Assembly: GCA_002413145.1 (NCBI GenBank)
Contig: DHWK01000046.1
Span: 1-5,545 of the forward strand
Direction of reading: 5' to 3'
Length of the DNA: 5,545 bases
Source of the DNA: a bacterium UBP12_UBA5184
GTDB lineage: Bacteria > Vulcanimicrobiota > Vulcanimicrobiia > Vulcanimicrobiales > Vulcanimicrobiaceae
Below are positions 4,526 to 5,545 of the stretch, piece by piece. How positions within the stretch are numbered: position 1 is the stretch's first letter; every line of letters starts with the position of its first letter. The notes under the pieces were generated by a model. That model saw only the letters and a program-made list of their open reading frames with translations, was not told the DNA's origin and did no database searches. The position numbers and the translations under genes were made by a program.

Positions 4526-5545
4526 GACTACGCGCGGCGGTGATCGGTTGCGGGCTGATCGGGAAGCGGCGCGCGACCGAAGCTGCGCAACACCCAGACT
4601 CTACGCTCGTCGCGGTCGCCGATGCAGAACCCGAGTCGGCGACCGCACTGGCGCGAGCGTTTGCGTGTCGCGCGGCCGGGAGTTGGCAAGATGTCGTCAC
4701 TTCCCCCGAGGTCGACATCGTCGTCGTCTCCACCCCAAACGGTTTTCTGTCGGAAATCGCGATCGCCGCCCTGCAAGCCGGCAAGCACGTGCTACTCGAG
4801 AAACCGATGGGTCGCAACCTCGTGGAAGCCCGGGCGATCGCCGCCGCCGCGCGAACCAGCGGGAAACTCGTGAAGATCGGTTTCAACCACCGATATCATC
4901 CGGCACTCGCGCGCGCTCGCGAGCTTTTCGGCCAGGGTGCGGTCGGCCGGTTGATCAACCTTCGCCTCCGCTACGGTCACGGCGGCCGTCCGGGCTATGA
5001 GAAAGAGTGGCGCGGCAATCCCGAGCTCGCGGGCGGCGGTGAACTCACCGATCAGGGCGTCCACGCGCTCGATCTCGTCCACTGGTTCGCGGGGATGCCG
5101 CGCTGCGTCGCCGCGCTGACCCAAGCCGCGGTTTGGCCAATCGCGCCGCTTGAGGATAATGGTTTTGCTCTGTTGAGCTTCGAGAACGGCGCGATTGCGA
5201 GCTTGCATACGAGCTGGACCCAGTGGAAGAACCTCTTTTCGCTTGAGATTTTCGGCGAGCGCGGTGCGCTTATCGCAGAAGGGCTCGGCGGCAGCTACGG
5301 ATCCGAGATACTTCACATCCAGAAGCGGCTAGCCGCGGGCGGTGCGCCTGAAGTCGCGTCGCACAGGTTCGACGGTCCCGACTTGTCTTGGCGCGACGAG
5401 TGGACCGAGTTTCTGGGAGCGATCGGCGCTGCCGAACCCTATCAAGGCGGTCCGTCCGACGGGCTGGCGGTCATGACGATGCTCGACGCGCTTTACCGTT
5501 CGGCCGGATCGAGGGCGTTCGTCTCGCTTACGGAGTCGCCAGAAC
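4522..5545 (+). CDS. Gfo/Idh/MocA family NAD(P)-dependent oxidoreductase (3' end outside window)
   Basis: The frame stays open from TTG 4522 (or TTG 4519) to the right edge, giving 341 residues with no stop; the family is usually 330-390 residues, so it is nearly complete. The N-terminal Rossmann fold has GCGLIG (Gly9, Gly11, Gly14), with acidic Asp34 at the end of the second strand. STPN at 70-73 and the family hallmark EKP at 93-95 (Lys94) follow. The catalytic C-terminal domain shows GGGELTDQGVHALD at 171-184, with Asp177 and His181 at the usual active-site positions, so the enzyme looks intact. Members oxidise or reduce sugars, often nucleotide-activated ones in glycan pathways. Coupling to the nucleotidyltransferase by a 4-nt overlap suggests it acts on that product or a derivative. 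The position oxidised and the cofactor preference are not readable. A TTG start is unusual but the family N-terminus begins right there. Confidence 0.9.
   Translation, partial: MRLRAAVIGCGLIGKRRATEAAQHPDSTLVAVADAEPESATALARAFACRAAGSWQDVVTSPEVDIVVVSTPNGFLSEIAIAALQAGKHVLLEKPMGRNLVEARAIAAAARTSGKLVKIGFNHRYHPALARARELFGQGAVGRLINLRLRYGHGGRPGYEKEWRGNPELAGGGELTDQGVHALDLVHWFAGMPRCVAALTQAAVWPIAPLEDNGFALLSFENGAIASLHTSWTQWKNLFSLEIFGERGALIAEGLGGSYGSEILHIQKRLAAGGAPEVASHRFDGPDLSWRDEWTEFLGAIGAAEPYQGGPSDGLAVMTMLDALYRSAGSRAFVSLTESPE

Noticed and set aside
4053..4886. 277-codon open frame on the minus strand across the nucleotidyltransferase/oxidoreductase junction
   Set aside because: It spans two well-supported genes on the other strand. 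Its Arg/Ser-rich product has no motif, so it is a codon-bias shadow.

Overview
The window is GC-rich, gene-dense bacterial DNA with 4-nt gene overlaps and GTG/TTG start codons. It looks like part of a surface-polysaccharide (O-antigen, capsule or exopolysaccharide) locus. Nothing in it fixes the phylum. The style would suit a high-GC Gram-negative or a deep-branching lineage such as Eremiobacterota or Vulcanimicrobiota, but that is a guess.

There are three transcription blocks. (1) Positions 1-981, plus strand: the end of an ABC-2 type export permease, then its Wzt/KpsT-like ATPase. This is the module that carries a lipid-linked or finished glycan across the inner membrane. (2) Positions 3692-994, minus strand: a tightly packed four-gene operon read leftwards. 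It encodes an unrecognised protein made of two copies of a ~112-residue beta-rich domain, a divergent GmhA-like SIS sugar-phosphate isomerase, a GmhB-like HAD phosphatase with its zinc-loop residues, and a short transaldolase. (3) Positions 3788-5545, plus strand: a sugar-1-phosphate nucleotidyltransferase followed by a Gfo/Idh/MocA NAD(P)-dependent oxidoreductase that runs off the window. Blocks 1 and 2 converge with only 12 nt between stop codons. Blocks 2 and 3 diverge from a 95-bp intergenic region.

The best joint reading is a pathway to an activated heptose or related sugar. Transaldolase would make sedoheptulose 7-phosphate, the SIS protein would isomerise it, the HAD protein would remove the 7-phosphate from a 1,7-bisphosphate, the nucleotidyltransferase would activate the 1-phosphate, and the oxidoreductase would modify the sugar. 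The expected heptose 7-phosphate kinase (HddA/HldE type) is not in the window. The SIS protein also differs from E. coli GmhA at two catalytic or metal positions, so the actual sugar may not be standard glycero-manno-heptose. The least explained gene is the tandem-repeat beta protein that leads the sugar operon.

The sequence is almost fully coding. I found no RNA gene, mobile element, CRISPR array or convincing intrinsic terminator.
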